This document shows positions 44,393-56,456 of a stretch of 64,000 bases of DNA, piece by piece (the stretch's first letter is position 1; each line of letters begins with the position of its first letter). Source of the DNA: Isoetes taiwanensis (lineage: Eukaryota > Streptophyta > Lycopodiopsida > Isoetales > Isoetaceae); the NCBI GenBank assembly GCA_021234155.1, contig JAJEKV010000008.1, positions 14,569,410 to 14,633,409 of the forward strand, read 5' to 3'. The notes under the pieces were generated by a model that was not told the origin of the DNA, did no database searches, and was given only the letters and a program-made list of their open reading frames with translations. The position numbers and the translations under genes were made by a program.

Positions 44393-44940
44393 TGTTAAAT
44401 GCAGAAGGATAGATGTCATCATATAATCTTCATAAGCAGAGAAGACCATCTAAGTGTAAACTTGAAAGGGCATATCTTAAGAGTTAAGAATGCCTAAGGA
44501 TCGTTGGCTTTTGTCTATTAACCTAAAGGTTAATGGTTAAAGATAAAGCTAAATTAAGGGAACGAAGACTATAATATCTTGGAGCCAATAATGGTTTGAA
44601 TGGTTCGAATGTGGGAACTTAGCTTCAGAATCAGATTCAAAGGCAAATCGGCCGGATTAGATAAGTGATATTTGCTGAGAAACAGGTCGGTGGGGCAGAA
44701 CGGTTGATTGAGAATTGAAATTGGGTTGAATCGTATCTAGCCGAGCAGCTAGAGCTTGTGTTCGTGGAGTATTTCAAGCTAATGAAATACGTGTAATGTG
44801 ATTGCTACAGTGCACTGCAATGGTTCGTATATTCAACCATTAGTAATTTTGCAATACAAATACTTGAATCGTAAGAATTAGCAAAGGAGATCTCAAACAA
44901 GTAAACTAGTGAAATACTAGTTATTCTAACAAGTTTATCA
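44393..44940 (+). repeat. Second LTR, inverted relative to the copia element
   Basis: TGTTAAATGC at 44393 to GTTTATCA at 44940. It is followed by TTTG, the same four bases that follow the 5' LTR at its primer-binding site, and after that similarity ends. The five bases on either side (AAGAG, TTTGC) do not match, so it is not a clean solo LTR. It could be the 5' LTR of a second, plus-oriented element cut within its primer-binding site, or the product of an inversion. Confidence 0.9.
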
Positions 44941-45740
44941 TTTGCTTGGTTGTGTTAAAGCTAGGGCCTCTGGTATGCTTATTCCTGTCAATCTTCACTA
45001 TGCTCTTACCTGGAGTCGGATCAAAACATCAAGTCTTTGGGGTATGGAAATCATGATTTTCCTCCTTAAAAAACATCAATTTATTCATCACAACTGATTA
45101 CCTTGCATGACACTCATGCACAGACTTGTCTTTGGAGTATGTTTTTTCCAACAAAAGTTCATATGATTCCAAAGCGAAGCTTGTGTAGACAAAATATTTT
45201 AATACTCTAGTTGATCCTACCTTACCTCTACTACAATAATATATCAGTTGCCCTTCGTGAATTTCAATGGCTAGAAGTGCAGATGTTGGATCAGAATGAT
45301 GCTGTTTATAATATAAACATGTTTCTAGCAATGAAGGAACCCCTAAGAGGTCTAGTATTGCGTCTGTTATGCATATACTATAATGCATATTTGGTCGTCA
45401 TAGAGCCTTTCCATAACCTTATGGCCATGGACATGCATGAATTTATCGAGTGCAACTGAACATTCAATCTCCCTGATGGTATCAACGATGCTTAAAACGT
45501 AGCACCACCATGAAGGGCAGTATTTGGTGTATTGCAAAAGCTAGAATAAGTGGCATGGTGCTTGCAATTGCCCTTAACTGGGAAATGCAAATTGTGGAAC
45601 TCTACAGGGTGGTTTAGTTTGCTATTTTCCTAATATTTACTCTTCACCTACTCCTTCAATAGTCACTTTTAGAGAAGTTTAGAGAAGTAGATCCAAGTGA
45701 GTAGTTTTGTTTGGATTCATATTTTGTTGTTTGGATTCAG
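44941..45740. other. Non-coding, nothing assignable
   Basis: Overlapping frames at 45098-45388 (-) and 45211-45459 (+) carry no motif I recognise. Confidence 0.4.
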
Positions 45741-45809
45741 GGGTCAAACAGATTCATTGGTTCGATGCCACAGGAGTTTGGGAATCTAAGAAACTTTATA
45801 ACTTTATAA
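45741..45809 (+). pseudogene. Single leucine-rich repeat fragment
   Basis: The frame reads NRFIGSMPQEFGNLRNF, the plant-specific LRR signature (NxFxGxIPxEFGNLxNL) of receptor-like kinases. Only about one repeat survives and a stop follows. A short captured or decayed fragment; chance is unlikely but possible. Confidence 0.4.
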
Positions 45810-48800
45810 GCATGTGAAGCTACCAATTGCTATATGAAGAAAATTTTGGCACGACCATGAGGCAGTTTTACTGGACCTTGATCAAAAAAAGGAAAGTGAT
45901 TTCCTACTTTTATCTCATAAGTATTTAACTATGTATATTCACCTCAACATGCAATGCTCTCATGTTTGTAAACCTTAAGAATACTAGTTATGGTGCCCGG
46001 CGTTGCTGGGCTTTGGTAGTGATTTGTAGAGGCAGTTGAGGATTGCCAATTTTTATGAATTGAAATGGTGGATGCAAGTGATGTAAGTAGGGTTGCGTTA
46101 TCTTGATGATGGAGGATGAATTGCATTTGATTCTTTGAAAGGGTCATCTAAAGGAATCTATATCGCAAAGGTTGTCTATCAATTGTTGTACAACAGATCA
46201 TTACACATCGTAGGCATAAGATATTTAATAATTATTTTCCTTTTAATCTTTGAACGAAGTGTTATTAGATCAAGTGTTATTAGATCATGTTTGTTGTAGG
46301 TTTTATATTAGGTATTGTGCATCATGAGTTTAATAGCTAAATGACGCGATTGATAGATTTACCATTAGTCAATGTTACTCTTTTACCAACATTTGAGATC
46401 GTTATGCTTGCCCTAAAGTCCCTCATCATTAGTCAATGTTACTCTCTTACTTCCAACATTTGAGAAGGTTGTGCTTGCCTTAAAGTCCGAAACATTGGCA
46501 TATTTGAGGCGTTTTCTTGATAAGCAGTTTACAGTCATTTTTTCAATAAAACAATTCAATTCAATTGAACATAATTTGTTTCCTCTTTGCCCCTCAGGAT
46601 GAGTTGTTCTTGTGAATTATTATATGCTGGATCAATTTTTTGTAGATGTCTTGTGGATACCTCTACACAATCAATCAAAACAACTTTTGCCTCATGGATA
46701 ACGAACCATACAGCTTGCCCTCAAAGTAGACAATGTTGCACTTATGAGTAATGAGCTAGCCCTACTCTAGGAGTGCAAGTCTCTTTCTCGATCATGAAAA
46801 GGTCTTCGTTGTGCTGCCACAAATGAATTATAGAAAAAAGAAAAATCAAAGAAAAAGAAATGTATTTATAGATAATAGCAATTGCCTTGTTATGTAACAA
46901 TGCAAATGATCCCAACCAAAAGCTCAAATCAATGTATGATGTGCAAGATCTTCAATAAAATCTTAGTAGGGTCTTTATATTATTTCAAAACACAATTCAA
47001 CTTGCAATTGTGCAAGATGTAGCTCTTCACCTCATGTGTGTGTCTCAATTTAGTGTTCAATCTTATCTAGAAATGACATGTATCTATTTAAAATTGTAAA
47101 AGAAATGAGCACCCATGGTATTTGTTGCTCAAACAAAGTGCAAAATCTACCTTATTTAAGTCTGCAGATTTGAACGGCGTCTATTAAAAGGAAGGAGCAT
47201 ACACAGCTAAGTGCACAGTGGATAGGTTCTGTCTTTTATCTTCATAAGTTCACCTTGATAGCATTAGCATGAACACACCTAAAATATCCATGTGTGGCAC
47301 TCTGATGCAAAAATATACGCTCAAAACATAACAAAACTGGATGGCTATAACAAACTGGAATAGACAGGAAGATGGATCAATTTGTAGATATGGCTCTTGT
47401 CTTCACTGGGATATAGTAATTCTACTGCTATTCTAAATTATGGCAACACACGTGATGGTATTCACATAGGCACATTAGCAAATAAGCATGTTGTGAGTTC
47501 AAACATGATACTGCTACAATATAATGTTTTATTACAGCAAGATCAAATAGGGCTCATGTTATATAAAAGGAGCATTGATCAAGAATCAGATTCAAATGCT
47601 ACTCTGCGTTAGAATTTCTTACCTGTTTGACGTAGAATGGCATTGAAGATCCATAGCTTTATTTGCTCCATACTATTTGTAAATATATACATCAGCTACC
47701 TTTGATCTGTAATGTATATTATTAGGATCTTGACCTCAACTGTATATGGACCGTTATGCATTTACATTGCACATTAACAATCGGGACTCTCTTGGGGTTG
47801 CCAGATAAATTAACCTTTTCAGCATGCCAAATTGACAATGGTGAAGGCATAATTAGTTGAAAATAGTAACAGTGGGAAACAGAAGGTGCCCAAATTCACT
47901 TTTAAGAGATTGTTCTACTTCTACACTGCGTAGACATCCAATCCAACATACCGATTTATAGTTTACCATCTCGCCAACATATCCAAAACAGAAGAGGAAT
48001 GAAGCATAAGCATAAGGTATATAAGAGGAGATGATTCACGACACCGTTGCCCGCCTGGTTGTGATGATTGTGCAAGAGTCCTCTTTAGATCCAAGTATGC
48101 TTGAACAGTTTTGCGACAAACATTGCTTGTACTCAATTAACGGGAGGCTACAAAATTGCCAAATAAGAAGCCTTTGAAATGCTTGAAAAAGGCTGCAAGG
48201 AGACTATTAAGCATTTGTACCTAACCTTGTCCAAGTCAAAGGCAAGAGCAGACTCAAATAGAGAAAAGGATGAGAGAAAAACTTCCGTGCTAAATCCCCG
48301 AGTGGTTGCAATGCCATATGTAGCTACAAAAATAGTTCCAGACTATCTTTTTAACTGATTAATGATCTTGTACATCATTTGGATGCAAGGGCAACTCAAG
48401 AGTTAAATCAAAATTGCTTGAAGCATGAACCTAAGCATGAATCTATGCCTGAATCCTGTTCAATAGACGACAAACAAATCAAATGCAATTTACCTTTGCC
48501 TATGATCAGAGATCCAACATCCACCATCTCATGTTTGTTCTTGTGGGGTCTTCTTTTACCAAGATGAAGGTGTAGAACTGCAGCACATGTGGTACTTTTA
48601 AGCACAGATACAAAATCACAGCCTGCACATGATATCGTCCGTATTTAGTATGAACAAAAATCTGTCACATGGTGCCACTCTAGCATCCAGAAATGAAATT
48701 TCACCTCTAAATGTATGATCTGTCAAACCACTACTAATTAGACTCAATTCATTCTCTTCAAATATGGATGTGTGCCTGACCAATGAGAGATACAAAAAGC

Positions 48801-50434
48801 ACCAGTATGTACTAAAGGGCGCTCAATTCTCAAAGCCATACCACCTTCAACAGAAATGTTGAAACCTAGTATCTGCAGAGTATTGTGCCAAATGCATTTG
48901 TTAGATCTTTCAAAGAGATAATGGAATTGAGTTTTTGTACATGCAGGGTATAATAATCACTGATGGTATTCTAATTGGCCCATGCCTAACCCGGCTATGG
49001 AAGGAGCGAAACTTGCCACAATATACAAAGTTGAATATTATATACACGATGAAAGCTTATGAAATATAAAAGCTCAAAGCTACAAATTTCCATATCAAGA
49101 AAAGCACTTTTCTTAGTTCCACAAAGCTGTTCCATTATCTTTGCTAAATATAAATTTACTGCCTACATTTACAAAAATCCTCTTCTCCAACACTATCCTC
49201 TAGGGATTGAATGTTTAGAATGGAAACGAAAGGGATCATTGCATGAAATAGTAAAAAAAATCAAAACATACCTCTATCTTGTCATTTTGAGCAGAACAAA
49301 TCAAAAGGGAGAGGACGAATCACCACAAAAATATGGAAAGGAGAGGGAGCTCAGTAAGAAAGAAGAGACATTTGTAGTGTTGTCCTCCTTGACCAGCCTG
49401 TAAAAGAGAGAACAGAGCAATCAAAAGAAAGCCGACAACAAAAACACTTAGAAATAAATGCTTTCAACGGGCAAGCCCTTACATGAAGCAATCCTAATCT
49501 GCCATGCATGCTACCATAAGCTTCTTCTGCAAGGCAAAATAACCTGACATAAAAGCTTCAAAATTGTAATTTTTTGAGAACCAGCATGCAAAGAAGGGAA
49601 GAGACAATTCGATTTTATGCTTGCAACAGGGGAATATAGAGCACATGAGAGCAAGAACGAAAATGATAGGGGAATATAGGGCAGAGAATCACCAGTTAAA
49701 ATTTATCCCGCCAGATGCTTGAAATCGCATGGCAAATGCGAATTGATTAACACTTACAATTTGCAATCATGGAGCTTGCAGCACGGCCGATAATACTGCC
49801 ATCGAACCAGAAAAAACCCTATGTTGAAAAAAAGAAGAAGCTCATGCCAATTTTTGGAAGCACGGAAACATTTTCGGCACTGCAGCCGAATGTCATGCAC
49901 CGATCTTTGTAAAGGATCCAGCTCCTGGCGTCGTAGTTGTGCATATGTAAGATTGAAAAGTCCGTTATTCAGGGGTTGTACTGCCGTCTCCATGCCATCG
50001 ATTCAAGCTATGGTGGGCAAGACAACAACCTCCTCTACTCTGCATAAATATTGAACTACATGAAGCGAATTGTATTTTGCCTTCTGGAAGATCACACTCT
50101 GGAGAGTTGGAATGGAGCCAAAGATTGCCAGAAGAAGATGGATTTGCTCGAATCAACAAAATGCACAAAATCATAACAATAAAAAAAGTCTTGATTTTTG
50201 GAGAATCGGAAAGATTTGCCAGCAGACAAACCCCCTCATAATCTTTCATAATCTTAGGAAATCAAGTTAAAAACAATTCCAAAAAAAGTTTTAGTCAGGC
50301 CGGAAAATCCCAAATTAAAAGAGTTGATATTTTCAGTACCTTTAAGAGAGCTGGATAATTTATTGTGTAATTGGTTTATTCTCCTTATCATATCTGCTAT
50401 TCCATAGCAGAACACGTCTTTGCATCATCATTAA
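45810..50434. other. Long AT-rich stretch, no supported gene
   Basis: Frames up to 114 codons (49059-49403) look random and have no domain. A duplicated phrase 'gtcaatgttactctttta' near 46368 and 46433 marks a roughly 65-bp tandem duplication. I see no RNA gene. Confidence 0.4.
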
Positions 50435-50529
50435 TGCCTCCGAAGAAGAAAGGCGCCGGGTCGCTTGGGATCACCAAGTGAAGAGACCTGATCGAATATG
50501 ACAGGGACTCAGCCCATCTACTCGCTTTG

Positions 50530-50979
50530 ATGCAGTACATGAAGATAAAAATCATAAAAATCATGGGGTTAAGAGGAGAGATTCATGGCATTCGAACGAT
50601 ATTGGATGATGTGGTCAGCCAAAATGCTTCTCTGAAAATCCAAAATATAGAATTGTCGGCGGCCTTGCAAAGACCACAGGCCAATTATAATGCACAAATC
50701 AAAGCTTTAGAGGCCAAATTAGCATCTCTTGTGGTAGAGAAAATTAAGGAACAGATCACGCTACATCATGAGCATGTATCTGCAGAGCAAGCGGACCAAG
50801 AATACAGGGCCAGAAATATAAAAATTGCAGGCATCCTCGAGATCGAGGATGAGAATGTCACAGACAGGTTGAACAAATTTTTTGTAGACACAATGCATTT
50901 GCATGAACCAAATTTTATCTCTGCACAAAGATTAGGAAAACTAGGAGTCCAGGTTCGTCCTATCATGGTAAGATTTTAG
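50530..50979 (+). pseudogene. LINE ORF1 protein remnant
   Basis: 150 codons. The first half is a heptad-like coiled coil (about residues 15-95: IHGIRTILDDVV..., IKALEAKLASLVVEKI). It is followed by an RRM-like nucleic-acid-binding part with NIKIAGILEIEDEN and RPIMVRF, as in L1-type ORF1 proteins. The likely original start is the ATG at 50435 (MPPKKKGAGRLG), separated by a frameshift; a stop after RPIMVRF is followed by in-frame continuation (NKARDRMLHNRSALKGERI). It would bind LINE RNA in the ribonucleoprotein. Confidence 0.7.
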
Positions 50980-52029
50980 ATAAATAAGGCTCGTGATAGA
51001 ATGCTTCATAATAGAAGTGCCCTGAAAGGTGAAAGAATTTGATTAGACATGGATTTTTGGAGCAGAATTTGGTCTAAATAAGGATGACCCATTTGGAAAT
51101 CTCTGTTTAGATATTTTGAAATTTTGTGCAGCTGGTGAAATTTTCATAATAGGGGACTTTAATGCACGTACATGCAGCCATCAATCCAAGCGTTATGAAG
51201 ACATTTCAAATGTATATTTAGATGAATTGCATGATGTAGCGTATGAAGATCATCAGAAGATCAGATTTCAAATAGCATAGGTGAACTCTTGGTGGATTTA
51301 TGCACTGTGTCAATTGAGTATAGTAAATGGTATAAGTAAATTTCCACGGTCAGGTAATTTCACATTTCACAATCACATAGGGCATAGCACAGTGGATTAT
51401 CTCCTTGTGAGAAATCTGCACCTTTGTAGGAAGCAAGTTACCGGAGTCTGACCATGTACCATTAGATGTGGTAATCAAAATGCAAGAGGGCATGGATCAG
51501 TAGCAGCCACATTTTTACTCAAAGATAAAAGTGAATACAATGCAAATGAAGCTCATAAGAAGCTCATAGAAGATATGCTTGTGAATGCAAGTGGTCAGGC
51601 GCCCTGGAGGAGGATGCACAAAAATTTACAAATCTGTTGCTCCATGTTGGAAGAAGTGTGTTTGGCCTCTCTAAAAGATACCTGCAAGGAAAAGCATGCA
51701 ATTCCTGGTGGGACTCAGAGTGTGCTGAAGCAAGGAGGAAACTGCCAAGCAACTGTATTTGCAAGCCAAACGGGTACAAAAAGTTTATAAGAGGCAAAAA
51801 GCGTGCCTTCCTTAAATAGAAACAAACAACCATGATTGAGCAATTTAAAAAGAACCCGAGATCCTTCTTAAGTATGCTGAAAGGTAAATCTAAGCACTTA
51901 AGTTGCATAAGAATGCTCTACTAAATCTTGTGAAAGATATTTCTGAAATGGAGCAGAAGGCATGCAAACCAAGGCACATGGTGCATATATATTTTCAGAA
52001 TTAGAGGTAAAAGATAGTAGTTTTAACGT

Positions 52030-52229
52030 CACGCCACTAGGCAGCATCCAACTGGACATGTGACCACACACCACACTACATTGCTTAGTTGGGCCCTGCC
52101 CCCAACCACCTTACATTGCGTCTGTTGGGATTTGACCCCCAACAGTACCGAGTGCGATTCTGGGCGGTCTCGAACTCGAGACCACATTGCTAAGGAACTA
52201 GTGTGTTACCACTAGACCAAACGCCCAGA
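52030..52229 (-). mobile_element. tRNA-derived SINE inside the LINE
   Basis: On the minus strand the first about 70 nt are tRNA-like: GGGCG start at 52226, an A-box region TGGTCTAGTGGTAAC and a B-box GAGTTCGAGACC. The 5' and 3' ends of that block (GGGCG/CGCCC) can pair. About 125 nt of unrelated body follow. The anticodon arm does not form, so it is a pol III SINE head and not a tRNA gene. It interrupts the endonuclease-RT linker of the LINE, so it is younger. Target duplication not resolved. Confidence 0.7.
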
Positions 52230-53054
52230 CGCTTTATCTGAGATGGCCAATAATAAAGTCCATGATATCGATGGTATATGTGTTGAACTCCTCAAATGGG
52301 GAGGAGAGAGCACATTGGCCACTCTTACAGATCTGCTTAATAGGTGCATTGCATAGGGAATGCCAAATAGCTGGAGGATAAATCAGGTACATCCTATCCA
52401 CAAGACTAGGGATAGAAAGAATGTTGCTAATTATAGAACAATTTTACTAGGAAGCACATTTGCAAAAAATACTAGGTAGTCTACTGGGGAAGAGACTGAG
52501 CTCATGGGCAGAAGAGAATGGCAAGCGTTCTCACTGCCAAGCTGGATTCAGGAAGCACCAGAGCACGCTTGACTATGCTCACTCTCCGAGTGCTTATAGA
52601 GAAAGCTAAATCATCGGATGCAGCACTGTACCTAGTCTTTATAGATTTTGCAAAGGCGTTTGACATGGTCCCAAGAAGTGGGTTAGGTGCAAGAATGGAC
52701 CAAATTGGAGTCCCACAGGAGATCATGAATGTTGTTCTTCAGTTATATTCAGAGCACTATTGGGGTCAGACAAGGACGCCCATTGTCCCCAACCTTGTTT
52801 CGGCTTTTTATAGATGAATTAGAGGACTAGTTAAAGACACAATCACTTGCAGACAACAAAATGGGCACTTACATTATCCAACTTTTGTTTTATGCGGATG
52901 ATGTGGTGCTAATAGCAAGCAAAAAGCATGTGTTGCAAAAACATTTAGACACTTCGGGGCTGTTTTGTACATCAAAGAAAATGAAGGTGAATGTTATAAC
53001 TGGAAAGAGTATGTGAAGAATAGAATAGATTTTTTATCATCCACAGAGACCAAT

Positions 53055-53560
53055 TGGCCTATGAGACCCCCAAACAAAAGAGAGCGACAAAAGCGTATTC
53101 ATTGTCGGGAAAAAAACCCGCCCTAAGGGTTTTCGGGGAAAAACCTTAGCGATTAATAAGTATAATAAGTATCTTTGGTACCGTGCAATTGTATAGGACA
53201 ATTGAGTCTTTGTCAGGGGGATACTGGCGAGTCTGTGTATCCATAACCTCCTGGAGGTATGACCCCAACAAGCTCTCACGGGGACGCCATATTCAATAAC
53301 TCATGCGGGCGATTGAGGTGAGCAACTAAGCGAACATATCTGCCTTTCCGGATATGGGCAAATGCTGGGCAGATCTGAAGGGCATGACATTCATCTCGCC
53401 TCGGTGAAAACACTGGCAAAGCCTATACGCCCGTGCTTCCCGAGTCCAACGCCCCGTCACAATGCGGAGACAGTGTGCACCCATGCGAATGGAAGCTATA
53501 AGTTTGGCTTCTTCATGGGCAAATGGGTGCAAAAGTATTGGTGTGGGCATCTCGTGAGCA
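53055..53560. other. Unassigned segment interrupting the LINE
   Basis: LINE reading is lost after KKMKVNV (about 52990) and resumes near 53570. The segment contains 'aaaacccgccctaagggttttc', a short inverted pair. Probably a further insertion; class not identified. Confidence 0.35.
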
Positions 53561-54200
53561 TAGGAAGAGAAGAGTTGCAGGAGGAAAGGCGGCATTGTAT
53601 AGATGCTTGCGAGATGCAACAAGGCTGCACTGACAGAATGGGGTCTAAAAAAAGTGTTGTTTAAAACTCTAGCTCAAACATTGCTATTGTATGGTGCCCC
53701 AATTTGGGGGCCGAGTACATCCTCTAAAATGTGGAGATGTTTTTGCAGGAAGAACTTGGAATTAAAGCCCAGACCTCTTATGCCATCATGCTATCAGAAG
53801 CTGGGATGCTTCCATTGGAGCTAAAAGCATTATTTCAGGTTGCATGATCTGAAAAAGTGAGCGAGCAGATGGGTCCCGACGGATGCCAATTGGCCGAGGG
53901 AAGAAGATGCAAGGGCACTCTTGGAAAAGCTTGCAATAGCATGCTTATGAATGTCCACGAGCAGCAGGATGTCGCAGTATATGTAGAATATAAACCAGCT
54001 TATAGAGTACAAAAGCCAGGGGTATCTCAATTCGGATATCCCCAAATCATACAAGCAAATCATAGCTAGATATAGAACAAGTTTGCATAGGCTGGAGATA
54101 CAGGAGATGTAGAAGATGAGAGCGTTACTCTTTTAAATACATTCAGGCATTAGATTTCCATTCATTTGGCATAAGAATTATAGGTGTAGGACTGCCACTA

Positions 54201-55490
54201 AATTACTTGATCTTTTTTTTTTTTGAAGGTAAGATAAAATTTTTATTCAGATAGGAAGAATTACATCAGAGAGATACCATAAGGATCAGATAACCTTGAA
54301 GTACAAAGGATCCCTTATGGATCTAATGTAATACTTGAAGCTTTAGTACTCATATATTTTTCTCAACATCTTCTTCCAACTAACTAGTACTACAGGATCA
54401 GAATCAATATCTTCCTAGCTAGTAGAATATTACAGGAGACAAAAATCGATTTTCCTCAAGCTACAAATATATCTTGAATGCTCTGTACATAGTCTGCCCA
54501 CCTAGTAACCAGATGATGTAAAGATGATCTCTGAGATAAGCCATTTAGGCTCCCTAAAGTTTCAAGCCGAATAGTAGAAACATATAAATTTTTCTGAAAT
54601 ACTGAGAAAAGGCAAGAAAAACCTGTGTATATGTGTAGCAGTAGCAAAATGGAATGGATCCAAAGCAGCCTGAATAAGCTCTCACTCAAACAAAATGTTA
54701 GAGCATGTCCAAAGCCAATCGGTACCTTACTTGTAAAAGACATGAGGTTACGGCATAGTAGTACGAATCGATCAAGCATCAGTACTTGAAAGATTCGCCC
54801 AGGCATAGCGATTACGAGCAAGCAAGAACCGAGTGCTTAATAGACAGGAGCTTCTTGGCATAGCAGTACCAAATCAGTCAAGCATCAGCACTTGACAAAT
54901 CCGCTCAAGCTTAGCAGAACCTGAGCAATAATCGAACCATCTCATCAAACTGCCACTGCCATGCTTCTATCTCTGCATTTTCTTACCAATTACCAATGAA
55001 ATCCATCAAATTCACATAGATCCACTAACCGAAAAGAATCTTTATTACCATCTAAATGCAGCATCCAGACCTTTCTGCTAGCAAGAAAGAGTGGGAAGAA
55101 AGGGAAATTCTCAAGCGTAAAAGATCAGGAAAGAAAGGATAATTGTAGAAATTCGAAATTGCCTCAAATGCTAGTACTTCCTGATGGCTCCACCATAAAC
55201 CTGCCGTATCTTGCCTAAAAGAAGACCAAGATAACAAGAAATTTACGAGCAAACACGGAAAATCTAACAAACCCATACGAGAGGCTTCAAGACCTATTAG
55301 ATTAGAGATCACGGATCCAGAACAATGTCGATTTTCCCCTCTAGCAGCAGAAAATTAGTAAGAGCTCTTGTAATCGGCAGCAGTTCCGGTGTAGAGAAGG
55401 GGGGCGGCCCCTGCCTCAAGCCACCGCCCTAGCCGCCAAGAACGGCGCCAAGAACAGTTGCGACCATTTTTCTTTCAATTACTTGATCTT
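54201..55490 (-). mobile_element. Minus-strand retroposon with 14-bp target duplication
   Basis: AATTACTTGATCTT at 54201-54214 recurs exactly at 55477-55490. The segment between starts with a T run (to 54224), that is a poly-A tail on the minus strand, preceded there by an AATAAA signal near 54242. This is the full signature of target-primed retroposition. Joining the flanks restores the surrounding LINE B reading (KYLDLP-like region), so it inserted into LINE B. The 1.26-kb body has only short minus frames (54456-54821, 55052-55312) without known domains. It could be a retroposed transcript or a truncated non-LTR element. Confidence 0.85.
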
Positions 55491-56456
55491 CCCTTGGCAA
55501 TTAACATGAATCTAACTGGCTTATGGGAACCAGTTGTCAACAGAATGAGGAAGAAATTACAAATGTATCTAAAAACACTCTCTCTCTTGCTGGCAGAGTG
55601 GAAATTGTCAATAATGTTATCTCTAACATGCAAGTTTTCTTTTTCTCGGCCATTATTATTGATAAGAACTCATATAGGAAAATAGAAACTGCCATGAGAG
55701 ACTTTATTTGGTAGAGGGTCAGAATGTGTCCTGGGGGAAACTTGACATTGCCAAGGAAGGATTGGGATGCAGTGACGTCGTTGCTCAGGCACAAGCTTTG
55801 GCTGCTAAAATAGTTTGGAGAGTACTTCTTCCTGATGCACATAATCTCCTGCCTTAAAGTTCATGAGATTCTAGCTGAATGAGTCTACTATTGTAGGAGC
55901 TTCCTCATTGCTCTATCAATTACCCGAATCAGCCTTTTACCAATTAAAACCTGCCCCAGGCATTTCTAAAATCCTTAGAAGAATTAAATCAGCCTGGAAC
56001 TAGGCCCAGATGCTTCAAAGCCATTCGGATATGTTGGGGATTCTTGGATTCTACAACTCTTGGATTCTACTGGCTATGGCCCGAACCAACTGGATAATAT
56101 GATGCATGAATATACAGATGCTGCCTTCGCCATCATCACTTTGGATGGGGTACTAGACTTGCTGGGACTTGTTTTGACTTCCAATGGTTTTACTTTTTGT
56201 TAAGATTTAAGTTTTGAACTTAGGATTACATATACTTAAGGCGGTCTACTATAAAATCTTCTATTTTGCCTCCTTCGGAGATAGTTAGATAGTTGATATT
56301 TTATCGCCATCTAAATTTTTTTTCCAATAGCTTGTTTTGGGTTTTTTTGCATCACTGTGTAACCTTTACTATACAGTAATATAATCTCTGCCGTATGCTC
56401 AAAAAGGAAAAAAAAAGGAAAAAAAAAAGAAAAATGAAAAATGAAAAAAAAAAGAA
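55491..56456 (+). mobile_element. LINE 3' portion, group B, with A-rich tail
   Basis: The frame LPLAINMNLTGLWEPVVNRM (55494 on) and, after a shift, NTLSLAGRVEIVNNVISNMQ are the C-terminal RT 'thumb' region of plant LINEs. They are followed by WGKLDIAKEG-like and AQALAAKIVWRVLL blocks and by ESAFYQLKPA (about 55930), matching the LINE remnant at 1.4-2.4 kb. An A-rich tail with G interruptions (56401-56456) ends it. The first part of the same element probably lies at about 54130-54200, left of the retroposon. Many stops. Confidence 0.8.

Larger units (their letters stand above)
50435..54200 (+). mobile_element. Decayed LINE (ORF1, endonuclease, RT), group A
   Basis: From left to right: ORF1 (50435-50990), APE-type endonuclease remnants (IGDFNARTCS near 51150; GNFTFHNHIGHSTVDYLLV at about 51355-51410) and RT palm motif A (LYLVFIDFAKAFD, about 52630-52670). 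These are followed by GVRQGRPLSPTLF (about 52762), YADD motif C (about 52890) and a C-terminal block TLLLYGAPIWGP (about 53680-53720). Many stops and frameshifts. A SINE interrupts it at about 52030-52229, and 53055-53560 looks like unrelated inserted sequence. Gene order and motifs are those of jockey/L1-type LINEs. No poly-A tail is recognisable at the right end. Confidence 0.85.

Noticed and set aside
44393-44940. Solo LTR
   Set aside because: Flanking five bases do not match, and sequence similarity extends four bases into the primer-binding-site side, so it is not a simple recombination product.
45098-45459. Overlapping 80-96 codon frames on both strands as a small gene
   Set aside because: No motif, no start context and equal support on both strands.
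49059-49403. 114-codon plus frame
   Set aside because: Low-complexity Lys/Ser composition typical of AT-rich random sequence; no recognisable domain.
52158-52226. Possible tRNA gene on the minus strand
   Set aside because: A and B boxes and part of the acceptor pairing are present, but no anticodon arm forms and a SINE body follows; called a SINE head instead.
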